Shown here in pieces: positions 1-8,091 of a stretch of 64,000 nucleotides of DNA. The DNA is from Flavobacteriales bacterium (GTDB taxonomy: Bacteria; Bacteroidota; Bacteroidia; Flavobacteriales_F; PHOS-HE28), in contig JAEUSU010000027.1 in assembly GCA_016788635.1 (NCBI GenBank), forward strand, positions 124,001 through 188,000. The letters are read 5' to 3'. How positions within the stretch are numbered: the stretch's first letter is position 1; each line of letters starts with the position of its first letter. The notes beneath the pieces are model-generated. The model ran no database searches. It saw only the letters and a list, made by a program, of their open reading frames with translations, and was not told the origin of the DNA. The position numbers and the translations under genes were made by a program.

Positions 1-12
1 GCCTTCTCCGGG

Positions 13-234
13 TCAGTATTCGTCCTCGTTGAAGAAGAAATCCTCCTTGCTGGGGTAGTCCGGCCAGATGTCCTCGATGCTCTCGAAGACCTCTTCGTCA
101 TCCTCGATCGCCTGAAGGTTCTCCACCACCTCCAATGGGGCGCCTGTGCGCATGGCGAAATCGATGAGTTCGTCCTTGGTGGCTGGCCATGGGGCGTCCT
201 CCAAGTATGAAGCGAGTTCAAGCGTCCAATACAT
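13..234 (-). CDS. DUF2795 family small acidic protein
   Basis: A 73-residue, strongly acidic protein. The N-terminus MYWTLELASYLEDAPWPATK and the central RTGAPLEVVENLQ segment match what I know of the short DUF2795-type proteins conserved through Bacteroidota; the tail is Asp/Glu/Phe-rich and ends in NEDEY. No membrane segment or signal peptide. The length fits the family, so the gene is complete although its stop lies 12 bases from the window edge. A TATATTTG element sits about 35 bases before the start on the same strand, so it probably has its own promoter. Molecular function is unknown; the family assignment is from memory of the conserved sequence. Confidence 0.8.
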   Translation of the reverse strand: MYWTLELASYLEDAPWPATKDELIDFAMRTGAPLEVVENLQAIEDDEEVFESIEDIWPDYPSKEDFFFNEDEY

Positions 235-269
235 CGCTGTTGCGCGTTGCCGTTCCGTCGGAACGGCCG

Positions 270-277
270 CAAATATA
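270..277 (-). promoter_or_regulatory. -7 promoter element TATATTTG
   Basis: Minus-strand TATATTTG is an exact match to the Bacteroidota -7 consensus TAnnTTTG and lies 35 bases before the start codon of the DUF2795 gene. The rest of the 235-360 interval shows no gene. I did not find a clear -33 TTG at ideal spacing. Confidence 0.55.
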
Positions 278-360
278 GATTCGTCTGGATCCGTGCGACG
301 GTCCGGTGGAAAAGTGGTTGTTTTCTTAGAAGGACGTGCTTTGCCGGATGGGGCAGGGGT

Positions 361-933
361 TCAGGGGCGCGGTGTCCAGGGCCGTTCGGGGGCCCCAAGA
401 CGGTGGTGAAGGTGCCTGGCCAGCACGAAAAGCAGGTCCGAAAGGCGGTTTAAGTAGCGCACCAGGACCTCTTCCACCGGAGCGTCACCAGCCAATTGTA
501 CGACCCGCCTTTCGGCGCGCCGGCACACGGTGCGGCAGATGTGAGCTTGCGAGATGATCGGATGGCCACCCGGCAGGATGAAATTCCGCATGGTGGGAAG
601 TTCGCTGTCCATCTCGTCCATCCACTTTTCAAGGGTGGACACGGCAGCGTCTGTGGTGGGTGGGACCTGGAAACGCTCGGCCGTGGCGGCATCTGCGCTG
701 GCCAGCCGCGACCCGATCGCAAAGAGCTGGTCCTGAACGTTCCGCAGGCGTTCTATCTGGAGGGTACCAGCCAACGCACCCTCCCGGACGATCAGGTCCA
801 AGAGAAGCCCCAGATGGCTGTTCAATTCGTCGAGGGTGCCGTACGCTTCAATGCGTGCATCGTCCTTGCTCACGCGCTCCCCACCGAGCAACCCGGTCTG
901 TCCTTTATCGCCGGTGCGGGTATAGATCTTCAT
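361..933 (-). CDS. pduO: Cob(I)alamin adenosyltransferase, PduO type
   Basis: 190 residues from the ATG at 933. The enzyme transfers the adenosyl group of ATP to Co(I) corrinoid to make adenosylcobalamin. The diagnostic N-terminus MKIYTRTGDKGQTGLLGG is the ATP-binding start of the PduO/MMAB family, followed by AYGTLDELNSHLG and, near the C-terminus, CRRAERRVVQL with the conserved Arg pair. A farther ATG (951) would add six residues (MPDPPF) before this motif and is less likely. It lies 43 bases downstream of the methyltransferase on the same strand, so co-transcription is plausible. No B12-dependent enzyme or corrin pathway gene is in the window. Family call is firm; the symbol is by family only. 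Confidence 0.92.
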   Translation of the reverse strand: MKIYTRTGDKGQTGLLGGERVSKDDARIEAYGTLDELNSHLGLLLDLIVREGALAGTLQIERLRNVQDQLFAIGSRLASADAATAERFQVPPTTDAAVSTLEKWMDEMDSELPTMRNFILPGGHPIISQAHICRTVCRRAERRVVQLAGDAPVEEVLVRYLNRLSDLLFVLARHLHHRLGAPERPWTPRP

Positions 934-976
934 GAACGGTGGATCGGGCAAAGGCCAAAAGTACCCCGTCCACTAT

Positions 977-1819
977 TCAATAGCGCAAGCGGAAGTGCTC
1001 CTTCGGCTGTTCGCGACGCAGGAATACAAGGCCCATGTGGTGCAGGTCCACGGTCACGGTCACTGATCCATGTGCCTTCACGGCCTCCCATGCCGCCTCC
1101 ATACCCCGGCTCCAATGGATATCGTCGAGTACGAACACCGTGTCATTGTGTGCCCGTGTGAGGCATTGCTCGAAATGATCCAAGGTGGGTTCCTTGGCAT
1201 GGTTGCCGTCAATGAACACCAGGTCCAAAGCAGCTTCCTGCTTAAGCACTTCGGGCAGCCGGACCCTGAAGCTGCCGAGTACGGCCTGGATGTTCTGCTG
1301 CCGTACATGTTCAAAGTGATGTTGCGCGATGCGGAAGGTCTGGGGACAGCCTTCGATCGTGATCACCCGACCGTCCGGTGCACCACGCGATAGATACAAA
1401 GTGGTGAGGCCGAAGGATGTACCGAGTTCCAGAATGGTGCGGCTGTTGAAGTACCGCGCCAACCGGTACAGCATGCTGGCGTGTCGCGCCGGTTTCATGG
1501 CTGTTCGGGCCATGTCAGCAACGTTCCGCACGGGGAGATCGAGCACACGCGACCCCGCCCCGAGGTCATTCACGCGAATGGTCTGATCGCTGCGGAGCAG
1601 TCCTTCGCGGAGGTGCTCCACATCCAGGCATTCCATGATCGGATCGCTGGGCCGCAAGACCTGATCGGCCAGTTGGTATACGAAAGGGGAGTGCACGCCA
1701 TGGCGGCTGCGGGCCTTCACCAGGTGGTCCATCCAACTGCCGATGTGCCTCAGGGTGTCGTTCATTCCGGGCGCGAAGCTACCGATGGTGCCTTGCGTGG
1801 AAGGGTTTTCATGGGACAT
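977..1819 (-). CDS. Class I SAM-dependent methyltransferase
   Basis: 280 residues from the ATG at 1819. Motif I for SAM binding is ILELGTSFGLTTLYLS, followed by an acidic loop (VITIEG) and motif DLVFIDGNHAKEPTL, the layout of class I O-methyltransferase-like proteins; FVLDDIHWSRGM supplies a possible metal-binding Asp pair. The leader HGVHSPFVYQLADQVL is typical of a Bacteroidota-specific subset. The chosen start overlaps the end of the upstream SGNH gene by 11 bases, arguing for coupling. A still longer reading would run deep into that gene; a shorter one begins at 1768 (MNDTLRH). Substrate unknown. Confidence 0.82.
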   Translation of the reverse strand: MSHENPSTQGTIGSFAPGMNDTLRHIGSWMDHLVKARSRHGVHSPFVYQLADQVLRPSDPIMECLDVEHLREGLLRSDQTIRVNDLGAGSRVLDLPVRNVADMARTAMKPARHASMLYRLARYFNSRTILELGTSFGLTTLYLSRGAPDGRVITIEGCPQTFRIAQHHFEHVRQQNIQAVLGSFRVRLPEVLKQEAALDLVFIDGNHAKEPTLDHFEQCLTRAHNDTVFVLDDIHWSRGMEAAWEAVKAHGSVTVTVDLHHMGLVFLRREQPKEHFRLRY

Positions 1820-3044
1820 AGCCACCAACGATCGGTTGTTGGTGGTGCACGTGGCCTGCGATGGAGCGCGCCACCCTCGCATGGCCAGTAGCGGAGGGAT
1901 GCGGGTCATGTGGTATGCGATGCTCATTCTGCCAGCTCATTGTGCTCAGGTCGAACACCTCCAGCCATTCCCGGTCCAGGTGCTCGACGAAATAGGGGGC
2001 TGTGGTCATGCCTGGATAGAGCAGCACCAGGAAGCGTGATCGTGGATGTTGTTCACGGGCCATGCGTGCGGTCCCTTCCAGCAATGCTTTCATCAGCTTG
2101 AGGCTTCCTTCCGAGCGGGTTGCTGGAAGGTCGATGCCCAGGAAGCGCACCACAGGGCTCTTGTAGAGCATCCAGTACAGGGTGGAGGTAAAGGGCCGGC
2201 CGGTGGTGAAGGTGCCATATTGCGCGATCTGGTCATCCTCCAAGCGGCAATAGGGCAGGTTCTCACCCCAGGTGGAATAGACCTGCATGGAGCCCACTGC
2301 ACGAGCCAGGTGCCCGTCAATGATCGGCAGGATGAACAGCACACTGTCCGAATGGATGAGCGGGGCCATTTCCTTTTCCTTGAATTGAAGCCACCAATTC
2401 TGTGGGCCATAACCGGGAACAGCTCGATTCAGCACGCGGGCGGAAGTATCTATTTGCGCATACCAGGCAGGTAGAGTCTGGTCATCGTCCACGCCGGTGC
2501 CGAAGGTGAAGGAGCAGCCCAGGAACACCACCGTTCGTTCAGAATAGACCTTGGGTTGGCGCGTTTTCCTGCCTCCGGTGCTGTCGATCGTGCAGGTAAC
2601 GGAGTAGATGGTATCGCGGTCCAGGGTACGCGTGCAGATCGCCCGGGCATTCGGTCGTAGCCGGAACCCCTGTGGTTGGCCATGTACGAAGAGCACTGAA
2701 GTGCCGGTCTCCTCAGTGGTCGGATGGAGGAGCCGCATGGACACCCATGCGGTGCATTCCAAAAGCGTCCAAAGCACTGTGAACACCGCAACATGCCGCG
2801 CGGTCCTGATCATCCAGGATCTCCTACGCAAGAAGACCAAGATCACACCCACCGTCCCAACAAGCACACGTAAGGCCAGGATGCCACGCTGGTTGGCCAC
2901 ACCAAAACCGTCCTCGTGCCCGAGCCATATCGCTATGCGATCCGCGCTGCACAGCGCCCCGGTGATGAGAAGGGCGATGCCTGCCATGAGCAGCCAGTTC
3001 GCGTGGGGGTGTTCAGGACCGGATCCGCGCATCGTTGCGATCAA
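1809..3044 (-). CDS. Membrane-anchored SGNH/GDSL-like hydrolase
   Basis: 411 residues. Three hydrophobic helices are visible at about residues 17-33, 54-72 and 83-100, then a soluble domain with FLGCSFTFGTGVDDD, which resembles SGNH block I with the Ser at about position 178 (Cys replaces the usual Asp of GDS), and a C-terminal DPHPSATGHARVA segment that could supply the Asp/His of block V. The catalytic domain would face the periplasm. SGNH proteins of this type often act on acyl groups of envelope glycans, but nothing here fixes the substrate. It is divergent from ccoI across a 73-base spacer, and the downstream methyltransferase overlaps its 3' end. Confidence 0.7.
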   Translation of the reverse strand: MIATMRGSGPEHPHANWLLMAGIALLITGALCSADRIAIWLGHEDGFGVANQRGILALRVLVGTVGVILVFLRRRSWMIRTARHVAVFTVLWTLLECTAWVSMRLLHPTTEETGTSVLFVHGQPQGFRLRPNARAICTRTLDRDTIYSVTCTIDSTGGRKTRQPKVYSERTVVFLGCSFTFGTGVDDDQTLPAWYAQIDTSARVLNRAVPGYGPQNWWLQFKEKEMAPLIHSDSVLFILPIIDGHLARAVGSMQVYSTWGENLPYCRLEDDQIAQYGTFTTGRPFTSTLYWMLYKSPVVRFLGIDLPATRSEGSLKLMKALLEGTARMAREQHPRSRFLVLLYPGMTTAPYFVEHLDREWLEVFDLSTMSWQNEHRIPHDPHPSATGHARVARSIAGHVHHQQPIVGGYVP

Positions 3045-3065
3045 AACTACGCGGTGCCCTTCGCA

Positions 3066-3077
3066 TGACGAACGTCA
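3066..3077. promoter_or_regulatory. TGAC-N4-GTCA palindrome before ccoI
   Basis: TGAC-GAAC-GTCA is a perfect two-fold half-site pair 40 bases upstream of the ccoI start, in the 73-base divergent spacer. The same half-sites with a different spacer occur at 5496-5507 ahead of ccoS. Crp/Fnr-family proteins bind sites of this geometry; assignment to such a regulator is inference. Confidence 0.5.
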
Positions 3078-3117
3078 GCTTGTGATCGCGGACCGCAGGG
3101 GAAAATTGCGCTCCGTC

Positions 3118-5493
3118 ATGTCATCTTCCGTCGATACGCTGGTCTGTTATCATTGCGGGGATCCCTGCAAGGAGGAACACCTTCACGCGCATGGCCATGA
3201 GTTCTGCTGCCCGGGCTGCAAGGCAGTGTACGAGTTGCTCCAGGAGTCTGGATTGTGCGACTACTACGCATTGTCAGAGCAGCCAGGTGTAAAGGAAAAG
3301 GGATCTGGCGAGGGGGTCCGTGAGGACCTGTTGGACCTCCCCGAAGTGCGTGCCCGGTTCCTGGAGTTCAGTGAAGGTGGCATCGGCCGGGTGACTTTCC
3401 GGGTGCCACAGATGCATTGTGCGTCCTGCATCTGGTTGTTGGAGAATCTCCATCGTGTGGAACCTGCGATCCTGCGTTCCCGCGTGCGCTTTCCCACACG
3501 ACAGCTCACCGTCACTTTCCGCGAGGAGGGTCTGAGCCTGCGGGGACTGGTCGCCTTGCTGAAACGGATCGGCTACGGACCCGACCTGAGCACGGACCCC
3601 AAGCATGAGGCGCCCGTAGGCATCCCTCGCTCACTGTATATCCAGCTGGGTGTGGCCGGCTTCTGCTTCGGCAACATCATGCTCTTCAGCTTCCCGGAGT
3701 ACCTCGGTGCGGACACCTCAGACCTTTTCCTGAAACGCGGCTTCCAATTCCTCTCCTTTCTCTTCAGCCTGCCCGTGTTGTTCGTGTCCTCGACTAGCTT
3801 CTTCGTTTCGGCGTGGAAGGGCCTGCGTGCACACACCATCAACATCGACCAGCCCATTGCATTGGGGATAGTGGCCTTGTTCGCGCGCAGTGTGGTTGAT
3901 GTGCTCACCGAGGCGGGCCCGGGCTATTTCGATTCCCTGGCCGGCCTCATCTTCTTCCTCCTCATCGGGCGTTGGTACCAGGCGCATACCTATCGCGCAT
4001 TGCGCTTCGATCGCGGGCTGGACGACCTGCTGCCGTTGGCGGTGCTGTGCAAGCGTGGGGATGAGGAGGTGCCGGTCCCTGTATCGGAATTGCGTCCTGG
4101 GGATCGCATCCTGATCCGCGATCAGGAGATGGTGCCAGTGGATGCCATGTTGCAGGAGGGCACGGGCCATGTCGATTACAGTTTCATCACCGGTGAGCCA
4201 CTGCCGCTGCGCCGCATGCCGGGTGAGGTCATCCGTGCTGGCGGGCGCCAGCGTGGGGGCCTTATAGAGCTGGAGGTGTTGCGCGGCTTCCAGGACAGTG
4301 GTTTGAAGCGGATGTGGGAGGAGCAGATGCACGGTGAACGCCCGCTCATGCCACGTTTGATCGATGGCGTGGCAAGAAGGTTCACGGTGGTGGTGTTGTT
4401 GATCGCCACTGGTGCAGGGTTGTACTGGTGGGGGCACGATAGCTCCCAGGTGTGGCCTGTGGTCACTGCGGTGCTCATCGTGGCCTGCCCTTGCGCATTG
4501 GCGCTCAGCATGCCCTTCACCTATGGTCATGCCATCCGTATTCTCAGCAGTCGGGGACTTTTCCTGCGTGATGCGGAAGTGGTGGAACGCTTGGCGCACA
4601 TCGATACCGTGGTCTTCGACAAGACCGGTACGCTCACCGAGCGAGAGGCGTACGATGTGCGTTGGGAAGGGAAGGAGCTTTCACCATACGAACAAGCCTT
4701 GGTCGCCAGTCTGGGACGCCACAGCGTGCACCCCCTGAGCCAGGCATTGGTTTCCGCGTTGCGCGGTAGTGTGGTCCCGGCTGTGGATGTCCATGAGCAC
4801 GTGGGGCGTGGAGTGGAAGGTCTTGTGGATGGTACTTCCGTGCGGATCGGGTCTTCTGCTTTTTGCGGAGGCCCAGAGCAGGCTGTGAAGAATGGGGATG
4901 CGCGGGTGCATGTGCGCATCAACGGGACTTGGCGTGGCGCCTTCGCCATGCGCAAACGGGCACGTTCGGACATGTCCACCACAGTTGGCATGTTGCGCAG
5001 GCAACATGAGGTCCACCTGCTCACTGGCGATGTCGCGGTGGATGCCACGGTGGCTCAGGCGTTCCGAGACCCGGAGATCCACATTGGGCAGGATCCTGTG
5101 GACAAGACACGCTGCATCAGGTCGTTGCAAGCCATGGGGCGCCGTGTGTTGATGGCGGGCGATGGACTGAACGACGCGGGTGCCCTGCAGCAAAGCGATG
5201 TGGGGGTGACCGTGAGCGAAAGCAGTGCATCCCTGGCACCGAGCAGCGACGCCATTCTTAGGGGGGATGAACTGGCCACCCTGCCGCATGCCATGCGGCT
5301 CGCCAGACGGGCACGGCGCATCGTTTTCGCCAGCCTGGGAATTTCTTTCCTGTACAACGTGGTGGGTGTGTCCTTCGCTGTTTCGGGCCATCTGACCCCG
5401 CTGGTGGCGGCCATACTCATGCCGCTCAGCTCCGCAAGCGTCGTCGGTTTCGTGACCGTGGCCATGTTGCTGGCCGATAGCCGGCGGAATTAA
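3118..5493 (+). CDS. ccoI: Cu(I)-translocating P-type ATPase CcoI (cbb3 assembly)
   Basis: 791 residues. A P1B-type ATPase expected to move Cu(I) across the inner membrane for CuB insertion into cbb3 oxidase. The N-terminus carries CYHCGDPC (C10, C13, C17) and FCCPGCKAVYELL, the Cys-rich FixI/CcoI-type domain, then a heavy-metal-associated fold with MHCASCIW. Membrane helices follow, with the transport motif CPC at 457-459, the phosphorylated Asp in DKTGT (D501), and the hinge MAGDGLNDAGAL. I start at 3118 because the Cys domain begins there; upstream sequence in this frame reads through antisense of the SGNH gene. It heads the cbb3 block, separated from ccoS by 77 bases holding a palindrome. 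Confidence 0.95.
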   Translation: MSSSVDTLVCYHCGDPCKEEHLHAHGHEFCCPGCKAVYELLQESGLCDYYALSEQPGVKEKGSGEGVREDLLDLPEVRARFLEFSEGGIGRVTFRVPQMHCASCIWLLENLHRVEPAILRSRVRFPTRQLTVTFREEGLSLRGLVALLKRIGYGPDLSTDPKHEAPVGIPRSLYIQLGVAGFCFGNIMLFSFPEYLGADTSDLFLKRGFQFLSFLFSLPVLFVSSTSFFVSAWKGLRAHTINIDQPIALGIVALFARSVVDVLTEAGPGYFDSLAGLIFFLLIGRWYQAHTYRALRFDRGLDDLLPLAVLCKRGDEEVPVPVSELRPGDRILIRDQEMVPVDAMLQEGTGHVDYSFITGEPLPLRRMPGEVIRAGGRQRGGLIELEVLRGFQDSGLKRMWEEQMHGERPLMPRLIDGVARRFTVVVLLIATGAGLYWWGHDSSQVWPVVTAVLIVACPCALALSMPFTYGHAIRILSSRGLFLRDAEVVERLAHIDTVVFDKTGTLTEREAYDVRWEGKELSPYEQALVASLGRHSVHPLSQALVSALRGSVVPAVDVHEHVGRGVEGLVDGTSVRIGSSAFCGGPEQAVKNGDARVHVRINGTWRGAFAMRKRARSDMSTTVGMLRRQHEVHLLTGDVAVDATVAQAFRDPEIHIGQDPVDKTRCIRSLQAMGRRVLMAGDGLNDAGALQQSDVGVTVSESSASLAPSSDAILRGDELATLPHAMRLARRARRIVFASLGISFLYNVVGVSFAVSGHLTPLVAAILMPLSSASVVGFVTVAMLLADSRRN

Positions 5494-5494
5494 C

Positions 5495-5508
5495 ATGACA
5501 AAAGTCAT
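5495..5508. promoter_or_regulatory. ATGAC-AAAA-GTCAT palindrome before ccoS
   Basis: A perfect 14-base palindrome with a 4-base A spacer begins one base after the ccoI stop and lies 62 bases before ccoS. Its TGAC/GTCA half-sites match the copy before ccoI. There is no T-tract after it, so it does not look like a terminator. Likely an operator for a Crp/Fnr-type oxygen- or redox-responsive regulator. Confidence 0.55.
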
Positions 5509-5570
5509 CTGGTCTGCTGAGGATCGTCAGGACGCATGAATCACCACCCTTCGAATTTCGGCCCTGTCAC

Positions 5571-5750
5571 ATGGCTGTCATTTTTCTTTTGATCGCGGCA
5601 AGCACGTTGGTGGCGGGAGTCTTTCTCGCCGCCTTCCTGTGGGCTGTGCGCAGTGGTCAATTCGATGATGACCGTTCCCCAGCGGTACGCATGCTGGACG
5701 GTCTTTCCCATGACCAACACCATTCAACGGATAAACCGACCGACCGATGA
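5571..5750 (+). CDS. ccoS: cbb3 oxidase maturation protein CcoS
   Basis: A 59-residue protein. MAVIFLLIAASTLVAG begins a single transmembrane helix, followed by the family signature FLWAVRSGQFDDDRSPAVRM, which is highly characteristic of CcoS/FixS, and a His-rich tail. CcoS is needed for assembly of active cbb3 oxidase (metal or heme insertion into CcoN). Its stop overlaps the ccoNO start as ATGA, indicating translational coupling. No recognisable Shine-Dalgarno sequence precedes it. Confidence 0.93.
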   Translation: MAVIFLLIAASTLVAGVFLAAFLWAVRSGQFDDDRSPAVRMLDGLSHDQHHSTDKPTDR

Positions 5751-7885
5751 TCGAGCGCTTCCATTACGACAACCGCATCGTCAGGGCCTTCCTCATTGCC
5801 ACCGTGGTCTTCGGCGTGGTGGGGATGCTGGTGGGCATCATCGTGGCCCTGCAGATCATCATCCCTGGAACCAATTTCGCCTCGTGGTTCTCCTTTGGTC
5901 GCTTGCGTCCATTGCATACCAATGCGGTCATTTTCGCATTCGTAGGCAATGGCATTTTCACCGGGGTCTACTACAGCTTGCAGCGTTTGCTGAAAGCCCG
6001 CATGTTCAGTGATGTGTTGAGTTGGATACACTTCTGGGGTTGGCAGCTCATCATCGTGGCGGCGGCCATAACGCTTCCGCTGGGCATCACCACGGGCAAG
6101 GAGTATGCGGAGTTGGAGTGGCCCATCGACATCGCCATCACGCTGGTGTGGGTGGTCTTCGGCATCAACATGTTCGGCACCATCTTGAAGCGGCGTGAAC
6201 GCCATATGTACGTGGCGATCTGGTTCTACATCGCCACCTGGGTCACTGTGGCCATGCTGCACATTGTGAACAGTTTCGAAATGCCCGCCGGTATGTGGAA
6301 AAGCTACAGTTGGTACGCGGGTGTTCAGGATGCGCTTGTCCAGTGGTGGTACGGGCACAATGCCGTGGCCTTCTTCCTGACCACACCGTACCTGGGCTTG
6401 ATGTACTACTTCCTGCCGAAGGCAGCCAACCGTCCGGTGTACAGCTATAAACTTTCCATCATCCACTTCTGGGCGCTCATCTTCCTCTATATCTGGGCTG
6501 GTCCGCACCATTTGCTTTACAGCTCACTGCCTGAATGGGCCCAGAGCCTCGGCACCGTGTTCAGCATCATGCTCATCGCCCCCAGCTGGGGCGGAATGCT
6601 CAACGGTCTGCTTACGCTGCGTGGCGCGTGGGACCGTGTACGTGAGGATCCCGTGCTGAAGTTCTTCGTGGTTGCGGTGACCTGCTATGGCATGGTCACG
6701 CTGGAGGGTCCGCTCCTCAGCACCAAGTTCTTCAACAGCATCAGCCATTTTACCGATTGGACCATTGCCCACGTCCATGTGGGTGGCCTCGGGTGGAACG
6801 GCTTCATGACCTTCGGTCTGGCCTACTGGTTGGTTCCACGGATGTGGGGTGCCAAGCTCTGGTCCGTTCGCCTGGCCAATGCACATTTCTGGATCGGCAC
6901 CCTCGGCATCGTGTTCTATGCCATTCCCATGTACTTCGCTGGCTTCACCCAGAGCCTCATGTGGAAACAGTTCACACCGGACGGGTTCCTGGTGTACCAG
7001 AATTTCCTGGAGACCGTCCTGCAGATCAAGTACGCATACTGGCTCAGGGCGCTGGGGGGCACGTTGTTCCTGGTGGGTGCCCTTCTTATGGTGGTCAATC
7101 TGCTGAAGACCGCTGCAGCGGGCCGCTTCGTACCTGAGGAAGCCGCTGAGGCCCCGGCGATCAGCCCTGTGGTGGACCTGGCCTCTGAAAAGGGTTACTG
7201 GCACCGTGCGATCGAGCGTCGCCCGGTGCAGATGCTGGTACTGAGCCTGATCGTGGTGGCCATTGGGGGTATACTCGAACTGGTGCCCACCTTCCTGGTG
7301 AAAAGCAACATCCCCACCATCGCCAGTGTGAAGCCATACACACCGCTGGAAGTACATGGCCGCGACATCTACATACGTGAGGGATGCTACACGTGCCACT
7401 CACAAATGATCCGGCCCTTCCGCAGCGAAACGGTGCGCTATGGAGAGTACAGCAAGGCCGGTGAGTTCGTGTACGACCATCCGTTCCAATGGGGTAGCAA
7501 GCGCACGGGTCCTGACCTCGCTCGAGAGGGGGGCAAGCGTAACGATGGTTGGCACTATTACCACATGTATGAGCCCACTTCGGTAAGCGAAGGCTCCTTG
7601 ATGCCCGCCTATCCGCACCTGTTCGAGTGGAACATCGACACGGCCAGTACAGCAGCCCGTATACGTGCCCTGACAACCGTGGGGGTGCCGTACCCGGAAG
7701 GGTATGACCAGCACGCCAACACAGACCTGCTCGTGCAAGCGGAGAGGATCCGACAGTCCCTGGCCGGGGCCAAGATCGAAGCCGCCGCTGACCGGGAGAT
7801 CATCGCGCTGATCGCCTACCTCCAACGGCTGGGTACGGATATATCGAAGCCAGCAACGGGGAATACCGCAGGTTTGAACCCTTGA
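5747..7885 (+). CDS. ccoN: Fused cbb3 cytochrome c oxidase subunits I and II (CcoN-CcoO)
   Basis: 712 residues. Residues 1 to about 455 form the multi-helix CcoN heme-copper oxidase core: FGRLRPLHTNAVIFAFVGNG holds the low-spin heme His, and WWYGHNAVAFFLTTPYLG the CuB-ligand His region with GPHHLLYSSLPEW later. A helix near 490 leads into a periplasmic CcoO domain with one heme c site, C547-x-x-C550-H551 (REGCYTCHSQMIRPF), and a distant axial Met region. In most proteobacteria CcoN and CcoO are separate; the fusion is usual in Bacteroidota. It reduces O2 to water with high affinity and pumps protons. The start overlaps ccoS and ccoQ follows after 12 bases. Confidence 0.96.
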   Translation: MIERFHYDNRIVRAFLIATVVFGVVGMLVGIIVALQIIIPGTNFASWFSFGRLRPLHTNAVIFAFVGNGIFTGVYYSLQRLLKARMFSDVLSWIHFWGWQLIIVAAAITLPLGITTGKEYAELEWPIDIAITLVWVVFGINMFGTILKRRERHMYVAIWFYIATWVTVAMLHIVNSFEMPAGMWKSYSWYAGVQDALVQWWYGHNAVAFFLTTPYLGLMYYFLPKAANRPVYSYKLSIIHFWALIFLYIWAGPHHLLYSSLPEWAQSLGTVFSIMLIAPSWGGMLNGLLTLRGAWDRVREDPVLKFFVVAVTCYGMVTLEGPLLSTKFFNSISHFTDWTIAHVHVGGLGWNGFMTFGLAYWLVPRMWGAKLWSVRLANAHFWIGTLGIVFYAIPMYFAGFTQSLMWKQFTPDGFLVYQNFLETVLQIKYAYWLRALGGTLFLVGALLMVVNLLKTAAAGRFVPEEAAEAPAISPVVDLASEKGYWHRAIERRPVQMLVLSLIVVAIGGILELVPTFLVKSNIPTIASVKPYTPLEVHGRDIYIREGCYTCHSQMIRPFRSETVRYGEYSKAGEFVYDHPFQWGSKRTGPDLAREGGKRNDGWHYYHMYEPTSVSEGSLMPAYPHLFEWNIDTASTAARIRALTTVGVPYPEGYDQHANTDLLVQAERIRQSLAGAKIEAAADREIIALIAYLQRLGTDISKPATGNTAGLNP

Positions 7886-7897
7886 CGAGGATCCAGC

Positions 7898-8077
7898 ATG
7901 CTCAAGTTCGTCAAGCAGCACATGTCCACCATTGACGGGGTCGCCATTTTCCCGGTGATCGCATTCCTGCTCTTCGCCTGTTTTTTCGTGGGCGTGCTTT
8001 GGTGGGTATGGACATCCGACCGTCGCTCCACCGAACACATGAGCTCTCTGCCCTTGGACGGGCCTTCCGCCACCTGA
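7898..8077 (+). CDS. ccoQ: CcoQ-like small cbb3 subunit
   Basis: A 59-residue protein. MLKFVKQHMSTIDGVAIFPV is followed by one strong transmembrane helix (FLLFACFFVGVLWWVW) and a short polar tail, matching the size, topology and position (between ccoNO and ccoP) of CcoQ in Bacteroidota. CcoQ stabilises the core complex. It starts 12 bases after ccoNO, and ccoP starts 14 bases after it. Identification rests on position and topology more than on strict sequence motifs. Confidence 0.85.
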   Translation: MLKFVKQHMSTIDGVAIFPVIAFLLFACFFVGVLWWVWTSDRRSTEHMSSLPLDGPSAT

Positions 8078-8091
8078 ACCTGAGCCGGACA

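Noticed and set aside
2608-3117. Upstream extension of the ccoI frame
   Set aside because: It runs antisense through the SGNH gene and lacks family similarity; the Cys-rich CcoI start is at 3118.
3718-4599. Long minus-strand frame inside ccoI
   Set aside because: Shadow of a gene with all P-type ATPase motifs; no start context or family match.
5536-5592. 18-codon frame overlapping the ccoS start
   Set aside because: Too short, different frame from ccoS, no recognisable feature.
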